A stretch of DNA of 23,240 nucleotides from an uncultured Cytophagaceae bacterium (GTDB lineage: Bacteria; Bacteroidota; Bacteroidia; Cytophagales; Spirosomataceae), in the NCBI GenBank assembly GCA_903837305.1, contig CAILUB010000225.1, positions 1 through 23,240 of the forward strand, given 5' to 3'. The position numbers and the translations under genes were made by a program. This document shows, piece by piece, positions 15,831 to 23,216 of the stretch. The notes beneath the pieces are model-generated. The model searched no databases, was not told the DNA's origin, and saw only the letters and a program-made list of their open reading frames with translations. The first letter of the stretch is position 1. Every line of letters begins with the position of its first letter.

Positions 15831-17906
15831 TTAAGAGCGGACTACTTTGGCGGATTGTAAAAAGGCATAAGCTTGAGCGGTGTAGCGGGTAGCAAAACCT
15901 GCTGAAGGCTCATTTTGATTAATCTGTAATACTAATTCAGCGAATGATGGGGCCTCTATTGAAAAGTCGCCCGTCGCCACAAAGTTTTCATCGAATTTCG
16001 TGATCACCGAGTTTTGGGTAGGAACCGAAATCGATTTATCTAATAGGAGTGCTTTCGCTGCAGAAATATACACGCTATAGGCGTGGTAGATCGCATCTGC
16101 GTAGCGTTTATCTTCTAAAGCGGCTGCCGTCCATTCGTATTTCTCGTCCGATTCGAATAATAAGGTCGCCACTAAGTCGATCACGACACCTGCGCATTCG
16201 CCCACACCGATTTCGGTGGCGAAGTTTTCTGAAGCACCCCAGTCGATGAAATCATCGTCCACAAGCGTGCTTAAATCTGCGATAGGCTTCAATAAATCGT
16301 AGAAATACTTCTCGCCTTGGCGATCATAATAGCTGTGGAAATATTCGTCCACCTGTGCGTTTTCTTCGAAGTTATTCAATAGGGTGCGCAAGACTTGGGG
16401 ACCTCTTTTGGAAGGAACTTTGATCACTTTATCGGCGATTTTTCCTTCGCCATTGCCTAAAGTCGCACCGCCTAATAAGACTTGCAAAGCAGGCAAAACG
16501 CGTTTGTCTGCGGCTTTCAAGGAAGATCCATGGAAGCCGATCGATGCCATGCTGTGTTGTCCACAAGCATTCATGCAGCCAGAAATTTTAATTTTCATCG
16601 CGCTGTCGTGGATTAAAGCAGGGAATTCTTCGCTAATGACAGCCTCTAATTTTGAGGTGATATTCGTCGAATCCGAGATTGCTAAATTACACGTATCCGT
16701 TCCCGGGCAGGCCGTGATGTTCGCGATGGAATTTGCCCCTGGAGCTGCTAATCCATGGGCGTCTAATACGGAATAGACATAGGCCAAATTCGCCGTAGGC
16801 ACATATTTCAGCATCAAACCTTGGTTAATCGTGATGCGAACATCATCACCGATGTAGCCTGTTAAGGCTTCAATTAAAGAGCGAGAAGTCGTACTAGAAA
16901 TATTACCATTTAGAATCCGCACATAGACCGCGTGAAATCCTTTTTGCTTTTGTTCAAAGGTGTTGGTCGCTAACCAAGTAGCGTATTCTTCCGTAGATGG
17001 AGTAGGCGTAGAAGCTACTAAAGTAGGCGCTTCCACCTCCCAAGCCGAAGCCGATGGTATTTCGAAAGAGTGATTTTTCAACGCTTTCGTTTCTGCCTTC
17101 ACTAAATCCATGAAGGCCTCGAAACCGATCTTTTGGATCAAGAATTTCATGCGTGCCTTGTGGCGGGAATTGCGTTCGCCGTGGCGATCGAAAACACGCA
17201 AAACTGACTCAATAAACGGGATTACTTCGTTTTCAGCCAGGAACTCGTGTGCTACATGAGCGAGCATCGGTTGTGCGCCTAAGCCACCACCCACGACTAC
17301 TTTAAAGCCGCGAGCACCGTCCACGATTTTGGGAATAAAACCCATATCATGTAAATAAGCTAAGGAAGTATCTTCATCTGTGTTCGAAAAAGAAATCTTG
17401 ATTTTACGCCCCATCTCCTGACAGATCGGGTTACGCAAAAAGTAGCGAAATGCGGCATCCGCATGGGGGCTTACATCGAATGATTCTTTCGGGTCAATTC
17501 CTGAAGTGGGGGAGGCGGTAATGTTACGCACCGTGTTTCCGCAGGCTTCTCGTAACGTGATATCATCCTGCTCTAATTTCGCCCAAAGTTCCGGTGTTTT
17601 GTCCAGTGAAACATAGTGAATCTGTATATCTTGACGCGTAGTCAAATGCAGGTTTCCGGTCGAGTACTCGTCGGAAATGTCCGAAATTCGCTTCCATTGG
17701 TGGAATTGAATCTTGCCATAAGGCAATTTTATGCGGATCATTTGTACCCCCTGTTGGCGTTGACCATAGACACCACGGGCGAGACGAAGACTTCTGAATT
17801 TCTCCTCGTGTATCTCGCCAGCCTTGAATTGAGCGATTTTTTTCGCTAAATCTAGGATGTCTTTTTCTACAACCGGGTTTTCTATCTCAGAGCGGAAACT
17901 TTGCAT
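15831..17906 (-). CDS. Siroheme sulfite/nitrite reductase with C-terminal HEPN-like domain
   Basis: This 691-residue protein has the two-repeat nitrite/sulfite reductase architecture: ferredoxin-like segment and TTRQDIQIH (89-97), NTVRNITASP (124-133), GFKVVVGGGLG (200-210), then the second half with cluster ligands Cys400, Cys406, Cys444 and Cys448 (CPGTDTC, CMNAC), which hold the [4Fe-4S] bridged to siroheme. It catalyses six-electron reduction of sulfite to sulfide or nitrite to ammonia; which one is not decidable here. Residues from about 570 on are an added helical domain with KRYADAIYHAYSVYISAAKALL (written in part: Arg601 and His608, R-X6-H), characteristic of HEPN proteins. First gene of an operon with cobA and ridA; its leader holds a 17-bp dyad. 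Confidence 0.9.
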   Translation of the reverse strand: MQSFRSEIENPVVEKDILDLAKKIAQFKAGEIHEEKFRSLRLARGVYGQRQQGVQMIRIKLPYGKIQFHQWKRISDISDEYSTGNLHLTTRQDIQIHYVSLDKTPELWAKLEQDDITLREACGNTVRNITASPTSGIDPKESFDVSPHADAAFRYFLRNPICQEMGRKIKISFSNTDEDTSLAYLHDMGFIPKIVDGARGFKVVVGGGLGAQPMLAHVAHEFLAENEVIPFIESVLRVFDRHGERNSRHKARMKFLIQKIGFEAFMDLVKAETKALKNHSFEIPSASAWEVEAPTLVASTPTPSTEEYATWLATNTFEQKQKGFHAVYVRILNGNISSTTSRSLIEALTGYIGDDVRITINQGLMLKYVPTANLAYVYSVLDAHGLAAPGANSIANITACPGTDTCNLAISDSTNITSKLEAVISEEFPALIHDSAMKIKISGCMNACGQHSMASIGFHGSSLKAADKRVLPALQVLLGGATLGNGEGKIADKVIKVPSKRGPQVLRTLLNNFEENAQVDEYFHSYYDRQGEKYFYDLLKPIADLSTLVDDDFIDWGASENFATEIGVGECAGVVIDLVATLLFESDEKYEWTAAALEDKRYADAIYHAYSVYISAAKALLLDKSISVPTQNSVITKFDENFVATGDFSIEAPSFAELVLQINQNEPSAGFATRYTAQAYAFLQSAKVVRS

Positions 17907-17932
17907 AATTTATTCTTGACAAGTTTATAAAG

Positions 17933-17949
17933 TCTATATAATATATAGA
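17933..17949. promoter_or_regulatory. 17-bp dyad, probable operator of the reductase operon
   Basis: TCTATATA-A-TATATAGA is perfectly symmetric around 17941. It lies directly downstream of the predicted -7 box and would cover about +1 to +17 of the leftward transcript, a classical repressor position. The regulator is not identifiable from the window; sulfur or nitrogen control is the logical guess. Confidence 0.55.
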
Positions 17950-17956
17950 TTAGATG

Positions 17957-17964
17957 CAAATCTA
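17957..17964 (-). promoter_or_regulatory. -7 box of the reductase-cobA-ridA operon
   Basis: Read leftward: TAGATTTG, matching TAnnTTTG. The predicted transcript start near 17950 gives a leader of about 44 bases before the ATG at 17906. No clear -33 element is visible. Confidence 0.45.
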
Positions 17965-18022
17965 CGAAAATACCTTTTATTGCCAAAGAATTTTTATATT
18001 CGTTTTCATAAATCTTTATACG

Positions 18023-19492
18023 ATGAAAAAATTACTGACTATTCTTTTTTGTGCACTAGCACTTAGCCTAAACGCACAGATCGGGAAAGACCCGGCTGGC
18101 GTGCAAGTTGTGAAGACAAAACACTCCATTACGATCGCCGGTAAGGTGATTAATTACACCGCGACCACCGGTTATATGCATATGAAGGCAGATACGGGTA
18201 AGGTTTTGGCCAAAATCTTCTTCACTTATTATTCCAAAGACGACGAAGACGGCGCCAAACGCCCCGTCACTTTCACCTTCAACGGTGGACCAGGCTCAGC
18301 CTCTTTATGGTTGCACATGGGTGGCGTAGGTCCTAAACGCGTTGTCTTAAAAGATGACGGCACCGCGACCGCAGCCCCTTATTCCTACATTCCGAACGAA
18401 TTCTCTTGGTTAGACAAGACAGATTTAGTCTTTATTGACCCCGTTTCGACGGGTTATTCCCGCGCCGTGGGTGAACCTGCGAGCAAATACCACGGATATG
18501 TAGAAGATATCAAATCTGTAGGTGATTTCGTTCGCAACTTCTTAGGTCGCTATGACCGTTGGGCTTCGCCTAAATTCCTTGCAGGCGAAAGCTACGGAAC
18601 AACCCGTGCCGCCGGATTATCTAAATTCTTGCAAGATGAGCACCGCATCTATATCAATGGTGTGATTTTGATTTCTGCAGTCTTGAATTTCGGGACAAAT
18701 GACTACAATGTCGGAAACGATTTACCTCGTGCTTTATACATTCCTTCTTATACAGCTGCCGCTTGGTACCACAAAAAATTAGCTCCAGCCTTACTAGCTA
18801 GACCTATCGCAGACGTTTTAAAGGAATCGGAGCAATGGGCAATCGGTCCATATGCTACTGCATTAATCAAAGGCGGTTGGATGTCTGAAGCAGAGAAATC
18901 AGCCATCGCTGAAAAAATGGCCTATTATACGGGTCTTTCCAAAGAATTGTGTTTACAATCGAACTTGCGTCTGGAGGAAAGCCGTTTCTATAAAGCCTTG
19001 CGCCGTGCAGATGGACTTTCGATTGGTCGTTTAGATGCTCGATTTACAGGTCGTAATTTGGACGATGCTGGCGAATTCGTGGATTTTGACCCCTCGTTTG
19101 CGAATATCGATGGACCATTCACTGCCACCATCAATGACTATTTATCGAGAGAATTGAAGTTCACGGAGGAGAAAGGCTACAACGTCTTTGGCGAAGTATA
19201 CCCTTGGTCCTATAAAAACGTTCAAAACAAATACCTGAACGTCGCGGAAAGTCTTCGTGATGCGATGGCCAAAAATCCGAACCTCAAAGTCTACCTCGGC
19301 TGCGGCTACTACGATTTCGCAACTCCGTACTTCACGGCGGTCTACGACATCGAGCACATGTTCTTGCGTCCCGAACAACGCTCCCGCGTAGATATTAAAT
19401 ACTACGAATCAGGCCACATGTACTATATACATAAACCATCCTTGATTCAATTCAAGAAGGATATCGATTCCTTTTTCGATTCGTCGAAATAA
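18023..19492 (+). CDS. Exported S10-family serine carboxypeptidase
   Basis: Starting at the ATG at 18023 the product is 489 residues with a signal peptide (MKKLLTILFCALALSLNAQ); the longer frame from 17954 adds 23 residues that hide it and overlaps the reductase promoter. The S10 alpha/beta-hydrolase triad is visible: Ser190 in GESYG (188-192), Asp431 in YYDFATP and His465 in ESGHMYY. NGGPGSAS (87-94) is the oxyanion/substrate region of serine carboxypeptidases. It should remove C-terminal residues from peptides in the periplasm or outside the cell. It is divergent from the reductase operon and monocistronic; the tRNA-Ser gene follows. Confidence 0.92.
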   Translation: MKKLLTILFCALALSLNAQIGKDPAGVQVVKTKHSITIAGKVINYTATTGYMHMKADTGKVLAKIFFTYYSKDDEDGAKRPVTFTFNGGPGSASLWLHMGGVGPKRVVLKDDGTATAAPYSYIPNEFSWLDKTDLVFIDPVSTGYSRAVGEPASKYHGYVEDIKSVGDFVRNFLGRYDRWASPKFLAGESYGTTRAAGLSKFLQDEHRIYINGVILISAVLNFGTNDYNVGNDLPRALYIPSYTAAAWYHKKLAPALLARPIADVLKESEQWAIGPYATALIKGGWMSEAEKSAIAEKMAYYTGLSKELCLQSNLRLEESRFYKALRRADGLSIGRLDARFTGRNLDDAGEFVDFDPSFANIDGPFTATINDYLSRELKFTEEKGYNVFGEVYPWSYKNVQNKYLNVAESLRDAMAKNPNLKVYLGCGYYDFATPYFTAVYDIEHMFLRPEQRSRVDIKYYESGHMYYIHKPSLIQFKKDIDSFFDSSK

Positions 19493-19515
19493 TTTGTAAC
19501 TTTGGCATCCCATTC

Positions 19516-19603
19516 AGAGGGGTGTCCGAGTGGTTTAAGGAGCACGCTTGGAAAGCGTGTGTAGGTCTCAAGCTTACCGAGGGTTCGAATCCCTTCCCCT
19601 CTA
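19516..19603 (+). tRNA. tRNA-Ser (anticodon GGA)
   Basis: The 88-nt cloverleaf has acceptor AGAGGGG/CCCCTCT, a D arm TCCGAGTGGTTTAAGGA, anticodon stem CACGC/GCGTG around loop TTGGAAA (GGA at 19550-19552), a long variable arm (19561-19577) typical of serine, and a T loop TTCGAAT. The arms closely resemble the known E. coli tRNA-Ser(GGA). CCA is not encoded, and the discriminator base is A. Confidence 0.95.
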
Positions 19604-19605
19604 CG

Positions 19606-19639
19606 AAGCCTCTCAGCGTTAGCTGAGGGGCTTTTTTTA
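19606..19639 (+). terminator. Rho-independent terminator after tRNA-Ser
   Basis: AGCCTCTCAGC (19607-19617) pairs with GCTGAGGGGCT (19622-19632), with one G-U pair and a GTTA loop, followed by seven T residues. It begins 4 bases after the tRNA. Confidence 0.88.
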
Positions 19640-19690
19640 TATGGGGCCGAGTAATGCGCTCGTGTAGTTAATCGGCCCCATATAAAAAAA
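19632..19690. repeat. 19-bp perfect inverted repeat next to the tRNA terminator
   Basis: The arm 19632-19650 (T7, then ATATGGGGCCGA) is the exact reverse complement of 19672-19690, with a 21-nt loop. The T run of the tRNA terminator is also the outer part of this arm, so the two RNA structures compete. Ending in an A run, it could terminate transcripts coming from the right. Confidence 0.75.
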
Positions 19691-19695
19691 AGCAT

Positions 19696-19718
19696 CACTA
19701 TTCGCGAAGCGAATGGTG
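19696..19718. repeat. 10-bp stem-loop with GAA triloop
   Basis: CACTATTCGC and GCGAATGGTG pair around GAA with a single G-U. Its 3' arm runs into the first copy of the 66-nt tandem repeat. Confidence 0.6.
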
Positions 19719-19856
19719 TAGGCTTTGTGCTAGATGCCCTGCGGGCTGACAGCGGAACGAAGTGGAGCTGTCACTCCCGACTTCAAATCTATGGTGACAG
19801 GCTTTGTGCTAGATGCCCTGCGGGCTGACAGGGAACGGAGTGGAGCTGTCACTCCC
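19713..19856. repeat. Tandem 66-nt non-coding repeat, two copies
   Basis: Copy 1 (19713-19778) and copy 2 (19791-19856) are both 66 nt, separated by 12 nt, and differ at only a few positions (e.g. GGTGTAGG versus GGTGACAGG, AGCGGAACGAAG versus AGGGAACGGAG). Each holds a GCCC-TGC-GGGC mini-hairpin and a TGACAG/CTGTCA stem. GTGACAG before copy 2 can pair instead with CTGTCAC of copy 1, so alternative folds exist. No convincing ORF runs through. It resembles REP-like or other interspersed palindromic elements. Confidence 0.75.
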
Positions 19857-19997
19857 TTCTTGTAAATAGCATGTAACTGATAATCTGCCTCTTTCATTTT
19901 TAATCATGCTTTATCAAACCTAGCTTGCCAAGGGATTGATGGAATTCTGTTTTGGCACGGCCATTACATAATTTAATTTCCCCTTACATAACTACGA

Positions 19998-20033
19998 TAG
20001 CATTTATATTGTACATTTACAACATAAATGCTA
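19998..20033. promoter_or_regulatory. 36-bp dyad: probable operator of the xre-res toxin-antitoxin operon
   Basis: Outer arms TAGCATTTAT (19998-20007) and ATAAATGCTA (20024-20033) are exact complements; inside them, after one mismatch pair, TTGTA and TACAA pair around a CATT centre. It ends 5 bases before the antitoxin ATG. Antitoxins of this class usually repress their own operon (family knowledge), so this is the likely binding site. Confidence 0.68.
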
Positions 20034-20038
20034 CACAC

Positions 20039-20539
20039 ATGAAAAAGGAAATGAATGAACCTGCCATTTTTGATACGCGAAAGAGTATAAGACGCGCAAG
20101 AGTTGCTGAAGCTTCTACGCCGAAATGGCGATTCGTGTCTGAGGGGATTGAATATACCTGGCAGTCTACATTAGAAAGAGTGGGTATTATCCGAATGGGG
20201 GTTCCTTATTCGGCTATTGAAGTCATTAGTAAGCGCATTAACGTTCCGGTAAAATCAGTTTTAACTATGTTTGGCCTACCTCAAACCACCTACAATAAAA
20301 AAAGAAGAGAAAAATCACTGCTGAATGGTAGAGATAGTGAAGTCATTTTACTTCTGACGGAATTAGTTGATTATGGAATCGAAGTTTTTAATCAAGAAGA
20401 GGATAAATTTCAACGTTGGATGAAAAAGCCCAATTATTCGTTGGGAAATAATACACCAGAAAGTTTATTGGACTCTAACACAGGCATTCAAGAAGTTCGA
20501 AATTGTCTGAATCGAATTGAATTTGGAAATTTTGCCTAA
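20039..20539 (+). CDS. Xre/MbcA/ParS-family antitoxin
   Basis: From the ATG at 20039 the product is 166 residues. The middle (about 50-95) has a helix-turn-helix-like segment (GVPYSAIEVISKRINVPVKSVLTMFG, described in part), and the C-terminal 45 residues carry the DUF2384 toxin-binding signature: F..WM..PNYSLGNNTPESLLDSNTGI then V.NCLNRIEFG. It neutralises the RES toxin by capping its active site and represses the operon. The open frame continues to a TTG at 19952, but that stretch includes the 36-bp dyad and is probably not translated. The stop overlaps the toxin ATG by one base (TAATG). Confidence 0.9.
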   Translation: MKKEMNEPAIFDTRKSIRRARVAEASTPKWRFVSEGIEYTWQSTLERVGIIRMGVPYSAIEVISKRINVPVKSVLTMFGLPQTTYNKKRREKSLLNGRDSEVILLLTELVDYGIEVFNQEEDKFQRWMKKPNYSLGNNTPESLLDSNTGIQEVRNCLNRIEFGNFA

Positions 20540-21009
20540 TGAAAGTATATCGAATTGAGCGGGAAAAATACCTAGATACCACATTGTCAGGTGGAGGTGC
20601 GTCCAGAATGGAAGGTTATCGATGGAATAGCTTAAACACTTCGGTAGTTTATACCTCTGCATCTCGAGCCCTTGCTACTCTAGAAGTTTCCGTTCACATT
20701 GATCTATCTGAAGATCTGCCTACAGATCGATTTTATGTTGAAATAGAGATTCCAGACGAAATAAAAATAGTAGAACTGAATGTAAATGATTTGCCTGAAA
20801 ACTGGGACTCCAAACCACCTATTTTAGAAACTCAGTTTATAGGCGACGATTTTGTTGCGCTGAAATCAGCTGCTGTCCTAAAAGTACCGAGTAGTATTGT
20901 GCCTCCGGAATTTAATTACCTTATAAATCCTGCTCATCCTGATAGTGTTAAAATCAAGGTCTTCTCAGTAGAGGCGCTGGTATTTGATGGGAGAATGGTG
21001 AAGAAATAA
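20539..21009 (+). CDS. RES-domain toxin
   Basis: The 156-residue protein has the R-E-S signature: Arg28 in GYRWNS, Tyr38 in VVYTSASRALATLE with Glu49, and Ser118 in KVPSSIVPPEFNYLINPAHPD (cited by segments, residues 115-135). RES toxins are ADP-ribosyltransferase-like enzymes; characterised members degrade NAD+ or modify PRPP synthetase and stop growth (established for the family). All hallmark residues are intact, so it looks functional. It is translated right after the antitoxin by TAATG coupling. The module lies downstream of a tRNA, a common landing site for accessory DNA. Confidence 0.91.
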   Translation: MKVYRIEREKYLDTTLSGGGASRMEGYRWNSLNTSVVYTSASRALATLEVSVHIDLSEDLPTDRFYVEIEIPDEIKIVELNVNDLPENWDSKPPILETQFIGDDFVALKSAAVLKVPSSIVPPEFNYLINPAHPDSVKIKVFSVEALVFDGRMVKK

Positions 21010-21095
21010 TTAAAGTAGATTAATCCTCCCAACTATTTCATTTTTAAACTTTTAAGTTCATATTTACCTCCATAAATATAAACCTATAAGTTAAC

Positions 21096-21689
21096 ATGAA
21101 AAACCTCTTCCTCCTCCTCCTAGTATTAAATTTCTCAGCCCATGCCCAATGGGTCGAATTATTAAATGGCCGCGACTTATCTGGCTGGAAAACCAGCGAG
21201 AATCCTAATTCATTCCAAGTGCAAAACGGCGAACTCGTTGTCGCAGGTCCTCGTGGCCACTTATTCTATGATGGTCCCGTAGGCAATCACAATTTCCAAA
21301 ATTTCGAAGTAAAAGCACTCATCAAAACCTATCCCGGAGCAAACTCCGGATTATACGTATGTACTGCTTTCCTTGAAAATGATTGGCCTTCTCAAGGATA
21401 CGAGGTACAAGTAAATAATTCTCATACCGATTGGCGTAGAACTGCTAGCCTTTATGGCATAATAGACACCGCGGAAAAATTAGTACACGATGAAGAGTGG
21501 TTCGAATTACATGTGAAAGTGGAAGGGAAGCACATCACGACCAAAATCAACGGTAGAACTGTAGTCGATTTTGAGGAGCCGGTAGGAAGAACAGATAAAA
21601 GACGAATTCAACCTGGAACTATTGCCATTCAGGCACACGATCCGAAGAGTAGGATCGCCTATAAAAGCGTTCAGGTGAAATTGAACTAA
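21096..21689 (+). CDS. Secreted DUF1080 / 3-keto-disaccharide-hydrolase-family protein
   Basis: The 197-residue product has a signal peptide (MKNLFLLLLVLNFSAHA, cleaved before QW). The mature part is a single jelly-roll domain of the DUF1080 type: WVELLNGRDLSGWK at the start, NGELVV, GANSGLYV, SQGYEVQVNNSH and the closing IAIQAHD with a final beta strand. Members were linked to hydrolysis of 3-keto-glucosides in Bacteroidota; many are uncharacterised. It should act in the periplasm or outside on oxidised sugars. It could be related in function to the exported TIM-barrel isomerase in this window, but the two are not adjacent. It ends in a bidirectional terminator. Confidence 0.87.
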   Translation: MKNLFLLLLVLNFSAHAQWVELLNGRDLSGWKTSENPNSFQVQNGELVVAGPRGHLFYDGPVGNHNFQNFEVKALIKTYPGANSGLYVCTAFLENDWPSQGYEVQVNNSHTDWRRTASLYGIIDTAEKLVHDEEWFELHVKVEGKHITTKINGRTVVDFEEPVGRTDKRRIQPGTIAIQAHDPKSRIAYKSVQVKLN

Positions 21690-21723
21690 AAAAAAGAGGA
21701 GCTTAAAAAGGCTCCTCTTTTTT
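21690..21723. terminator. Bidirectional terminator between the DUF1080 gene and lpdA
   Basis: A perfect 13-bp stem, AAAAAAGAGGAGC (21690-21702) with its complement at 21711-21723, has an 8-nt loop and A/T runs on both sides. It serves both convergent genes. Confidence 0.9.
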
Positions 21724-21740
21724 ATTATCTAAACTATGGA

Positions 21741-23135
21741 TTACAAATCCACTGCTTCACCATAAGCCGCTTCTGTCGCGCCTTTGAAGGCCTCTGACAT
21801 CGTCGGGTGAGGGTGAACCGTTTTCATAATCTCGTAAGCTGTGCTTTCTAACTTGCGAACCACTACCGCCTCAGCGATCAATTCCGTTACGTTGTAACCG
21901 ATCATGTGAGCGCCTAATAATTCACCGTATTTGGCATCATAAATAACTTTTACGAAACCATCGCGCGCTCCGGCAGCTGTTGCTTTTCCGGATGCTACAA
22001 ATGGGAATTTACCCACTTTGATATCATAACCAGCTTCAATCGCTTTTTTCTCGGTCATACCGACCGAAGAAATTTCTGGGTTGCAATACGTACAACCTGG
22101 GATGTTTGTGTAGTCCAAAGCCTCCGTCTTATGACCCGCCATTTTCTCTGCACAAATAATCGCTTCTGCTGAGGCAACGTGTGCCAAAGCTGGACCCGGA
22201 GTCACATCGCCAATCGCGAAATAACCCGGAATATTCGTTTCGTACCAAGCATTCACTGGAATACGACCTTTGTCCACAATAATACCAACCTCTTCTAAAC
22301 CGATGTTTTCTAAGTTACAGATCACACCCGCTGCTGAAAGAACGATATCGCATTGGATTTCTTGGTTACCCGTTGGAGTTTTGATGCTCACTTTGCAACC
22401 TTTTCCTTTCGTATCCACTGACTCCACGCTAGATGAAGTCAAGATGTCGATACCCATTTTCTTGTATTGCTTCGCTAATTCTTTCGAAACATCTTCATCC
22501 TCTACTGGAACGATATTTGGCATGAATTCTACGATGGTTACTTTCGTTCCCATCGCCGCGTATACATAGGCAAATTCAACTCCGATCGCACCAGAACCGA
22601 TCACTACCATCGAATCTGGACGTTTTTCTAAGCTCATCGCCTTGCGGTATTCGATCACTTTTTCGCCATCAATAGGCACATTAGGCAATGCACGAGCACG
22701 AGCACCCGTCGCGATCATAATATTTTTTCCTTCGTAAACGGTTTTCTTCCCGTCTGCGTCTGTTACTTCGACTTTCTTACCAGGTTGGATTTTTCCAAAA
22801 CCCATAATCACGTCAATCTTGTTTTTCTTCATCAAAAACTGAACGCCTTTGCTCATGCTATCCGCCACGGCACGAGAACGGGAAATAACCGCAGAGAAAT
22901 CAGCTTCAGCGCCTTTTACGGTAATTCCGTAATCAGCCGCGTGCTTGATGTACTCGAAAACTTGGGCAGATTTCAAAAGGGCTTTGGTAGGAATACATCC
23001 CCAGTTTAGGCAAATACCACCTAAGGATTCTTTCTCTACAATTGCACATTTTAAACCTAATTGAGAAGCTCGGATAGCTGCTACATAACCCCCTGGGCCT
23101 GAGCCTACCACGATCAAATCGTATTGTTGCGCCAT
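21741..23135 (-). CDS. lpdA: Dihydrolipoyl dehydrogenase (E3)
   Basis: The 464-residue flavoprotein reoxidises dihydrolipoamide with NAD+ in 2-oxoacid dehydrogenase complexes or the glycine cleavage system. Seen: FAD fingerprint VVGSGPGGYVAA (9-20), redox disulfide Cys42/Cys47 in GGICLNWGCIPTKALL (39-54), the NAD fingerprint GSGAIGVEFA, the FAIGDV FAD site, and the C-terminal active-site HPHPTMSE (His443, Glu448). I start at the ATG at 23135 (MAQQYDL); the 27-residue extension to 23216 has no family support and covers a promoter for the rightward gene. No E1/E2 genes are beside it. Confidence 0.95.
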   Translation of the reverse strand: MAQQYDLIVVGSGPGGYVAAIRASQLGLKCAIVEKESLGGICLNWGCIPTKALLKSAQVFEYIKHAADYGITVKGAEADFSAVISRSRAVADSMSKGVQFLMKKNKIDVIMGFGKIQPGKKVEVTDADGKKTVYEGKNIMIATGARARALPNVPIDGEKVIEYRKAMSLEKRPDSMVVIGSGAIGVEFAYVYAAMGTKVTIVEFMPNIVPVEDEDVSKELAKQYKKMGIDILTSSSVESVDTKGKGCKVSIKTPTGNQEIQCDIVLSAAGVICNLENIGLEEVGIIVDKGRIPVNAWYETNIPGYFAIGDVTPGPALAHVASAEAIICAEKMAGHKTEALDYTNIPGCTYCNPEISSVGMTEKKAIEAGYDIKVGKFPFVASGKATAAGARDGFVKVIYDAKYGELLGAHMIGYNVTELIAEAVVVRKLESTAYEIMKTVHPHPTMSEAFKGATEAAYGEAVDL

Positions 23136-23185
23136 TTTATTGCTTGATTTAAATGAATGAGGCCGCAATTTAGTACAAAATCGGG

Positions 23186-23193
23186 TATATTTG
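23186..23193 (+). promoter_or_regulatory. -7 box of a rightward gene at the window end
   Basis: TATATTTG perfectly fits TAnnTTTG. A transcript starting near 23200 would reach the ATG at 23217 after a short leader. Confidence 0.5.
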
Positions 23194-23216
23194 CACTTTA
23201 TTAAGTAGAAAATCAC

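Larger units (their letters stand above)
19604..20038. other. 435-bp gene-free stretch between tRNA-Ser and the antitoxin gene
   Basis: It contains, in order: the tRNA terminator, a 19-bp inverted repeat, a GAA-loop stem, two 66-nt repeats, an AT-rich segment without visible structure (19857-19997) and the 36-bp dyad in front of the antitoxin. I see no second copy of the tRNA 3' end and no integrase. Confidence 0.7.

Noticed and set aside
19447..19698. 83-codon leftward ORF across the tRNA-Ser gene
   Set aside because: It runs through the antisense of the tRNA and a terminator; the GEGIRTLG-type peptide is a well-known artefact of translating tRNA-Ser backwards.
19713..19856. CRISPR-like array
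   Set aside because: Only two 66-nt units with a 12-nt spacer, rich in internal hairpins and without cas genes.
19953..19970. Possible sigma-54 promoter (TGGCACG) before the antitoxin
   Set aside because: The -24 part fits but the -12 part reads TTAC instead of TTGC, and no activator gene or binding sites are seen nearby.
23136..23216. 27-residue N-terminal extension of dihydrolipoyl dehydrogenase
   Set aside because: The family starts at MAQQYDLIVVG; the extension overlaps the promoter box of the divergent gene.
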